From the NCBI GenBank assembly GCA_031261015.1, contig JAISKG010000236.1, positions 1 to 8,564 of the forward strand: 8,564 bases of DNA, read 5' to 3'. Origin of the DNA: Dysgonamonadaceae bacterium (GTDB lineage: Bacteria; Bacteroidota; Bacteroidia; Bacteroidales; Azobacteroidaceae). The notes beneath the pieces are model-generated. The model was not told the DNA's origin, made no database searches, and worked only from the letters and a program-made list of their open reading frames with translations. The position numbers and the translations under genes are program-made. Below are positions 7,767-8,564 of the stretch, piece by piece (the stretch's first letter is position 1; every line of letters starts with the position of its first letter).

Positions 7767-7791
7767 AAAATTGGAAAAAATAGTATCTTTG
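7758..7791 (+). promoter_or_regulatory. Promoter of the PNGase F-like gene
   Basis: TATCTTTG at 7784-7791 is an excellent match to the Bacteroidetes -7 box. A TTTG at 7758-7761, inside the 3' end of rnhB, lies 22 nt upstream and could serve as the -33 element; the spacing is slightly longer than usual. The ATG at 7811 follows 19 nt after the -7 box. Confidence 0.65.
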
Positions 7792-7810
7792 CAAAAATGT
7801 AATTCATATC

Positions 7811-8564
7811 ATGAAAAAAATTACTTTACTCTTGTTATCGTTTATCTGCCTAATTCCCTCGATTTACGCAGTTCCGGGTGATACTACAGTGATTCAAACC
7901 TTCCGGTTTTCCGATGGCCGCCAAAGCCGCCGCGGTGTATTCGATTTCCCCGATGGGAACGTTTCTTACGAAAAAATTCTCATGTATTATACCTTGAAGT
8001 GCGATCCGACGAAAAATCCGGCTTGCGGCGAATGGGATTACATTGTTTATACCGAATTGGCCGAACCGATTGATACTGTCCCCGACCGTCTGGGGAATGA
8101 TTCGATTGTGTATCGAAATTGGAAATTAAGCACTTACATTACACCTTATGGTTACGGCATCAATCTGGGCGAAGGTTGGACCTGGGTATTCGACGTGACG
8201 GATTTTGCGCCTCTGCTGAAGGGAAAAGTCACTTTGCAGGACGGCAATTATCAGGAATTACTCGACTTGAAATTTGTTTTCGTCGAAGGCGTCCCGGTGC
8301 GCGAAGTCAAATCGATCCGGCAGATCTACAACGGAAATTATCCTCTGAATCAATTTGATAACTTTGTAAAAGACACAACCGTCCTGCTCCGCCCCGAAGA
8401 TAAAATGGTGAAACTGCGAACCACCGTCACCGGACACGATTTCGACAACGCAACCAATTGCGCCGAATTTTGTCCGAAAATTCATACTTTGAAAGCCAAT
8501 GGCAAAGCAATCGAAAGTTGGAATATCATTCGCAGTTGCTCCGATAATCCCTTGTATCCGCAAG
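7811..8564 (+). CDS. PNGase F-like secreted protein, cut by the right edge
   Basis: An open frame of 251 codons from ATG 7811 to the window end, with no stop. Residues 1-20 are a signal peptide (KK, leucine-rich core, SIYA). The rest can be aligned by eye with peptide-N-glycosidase F of Elizabethkingia (Flavobacterium) meningoseptica, which releases N-glycans from asparagine. Matches include MYYTLKCD and CGEWDY (72-77) with MFIKNEC and CDEWDR, YITPYGYG and FDVTDFAPLLKG (127-138) with FITPYWVG and IDVTDFKSLLSG, LRTTVTG (202-208) with LRTTISG, and CAEFCPKIHTL (217-227) with CAEWCFRTHTI. D76 and E219 align with catalytic D60 and E206. Glu118 has no clear equivalent near VTLQDGNYQE (140-149). C64/C72 and C217/C221 match known disulfide pairs. 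Both N- and C-terminal PNGase F domains are entered, but the end is missing. Activity is an inference. Confidence 0.85.
   Translation, partial: MKKITLLLLSFICLIPSIYAVPGDTTVIQTFRFSDGRQSRRGVFDFPDGNVSYEKILMYYTLKCDPTKNPACGEWDYIVYTELAEPIDTVPDRLGNDSIVYRNWKLSTYITPYGYGINLGEGWTWVFDVTDFAPLLKGKVTLQDGNYQELLDLKFVFVEGVPVREVKSIRQIYNGNYPLNQFDNFVKDTTVLLRPEDKMVKLRTTVTGHDFDNATNCAEFCPKIHTLKANGKAIESWNIIRSCSDNPLYPQ

Noticed and set aside
1..8564. CRISPR array, tRNA/rRNA genes, insertion sequences or phage attachment sites
   Set aside because: On reading through I saw no regularly spaced direct repeats, no tRNA-like cloverleaf, and no transposase or integrase motifs. Gene spacing and composition give no clear sign of a mobile element.

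Overview
The window looks like chromosomal DNA of a Bacteroidota bacterium, most likely of the order Bacteroidales. Three things point there: a large protein ending in a type IX secretion (T9SS) C-terminal sorting domain, several -7 promoter boxes of the Bacteroidetes form TAnnTTTG, and start codons that mostly lack strong Shine-Dalgarno sequences. This placement is an inference from those features; no 16S gene or other taxonomic marker is present.

Layout. The left edge carries the last codons of a plus-strand gene and a clear Rho-independent terminator (about 100-130). A new plus-strand transcription unit then runs from a TATATTTG box at 203 to 4222. It starts with a signal-peptide protein carrying a hydrophobic TM2/DUF5683-like segment (236-940), followed without a gap by sufC, sufD and sufS (940-4222). 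These genes touch, overlap or sit within 11 nt of each other, so they read as one operon. SufC is the ATPase and SufD the scaffold subunit of the SufBCD Fe-S cluster assembly complex; SufS is the cysteine desulfurase that supplies sulfur. The scaffold gene sufB, normally next to sufC, is not here, and the envelope-protein gene occupies its usual place. Neither sufE nor sufU is in the window.

sufS meets a convergent minus-strand gene (4209-7103) tail to tail, with a 14-nt coding overlap. A weak hairpin plus T-run near that overlap may terminate the suf transcript. The minus-strand gene encodes a 964-residue secreted multidomain protein: signal peptide, a beta-propeller-like repeat region, an FN3 domain, a jelly-roll-like region, a second FN3 that appears split by an insert, and a T9SS sorting domain.

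From the gap at 7104-7157 the minus-strand gene and rnhB (RNase HII, 7158-7766) diverge. The gap holds two -7 boxes, one per strand, that abut to form a 16-bp near-palindrome. After rnhB, a TATCTTTG box at 7784 precedes a gene cut off by the right edge (7811-8564). It is not captured as a complete reading frame, but its translation resembles peptide-N-glycosidase F (PNGase F), a secreted deglycosylating enzyme. Two of the three catalytic acids known for PNGase F can be matched; the third is doubtful.

Most of the window is ordinary housekeeping and surface-protein content. The points most worth following are the suf operon without sufB but with an exported protein coupled to sufC, the mirror-image divergent promoter, and the divergent PNGase F-like gene.
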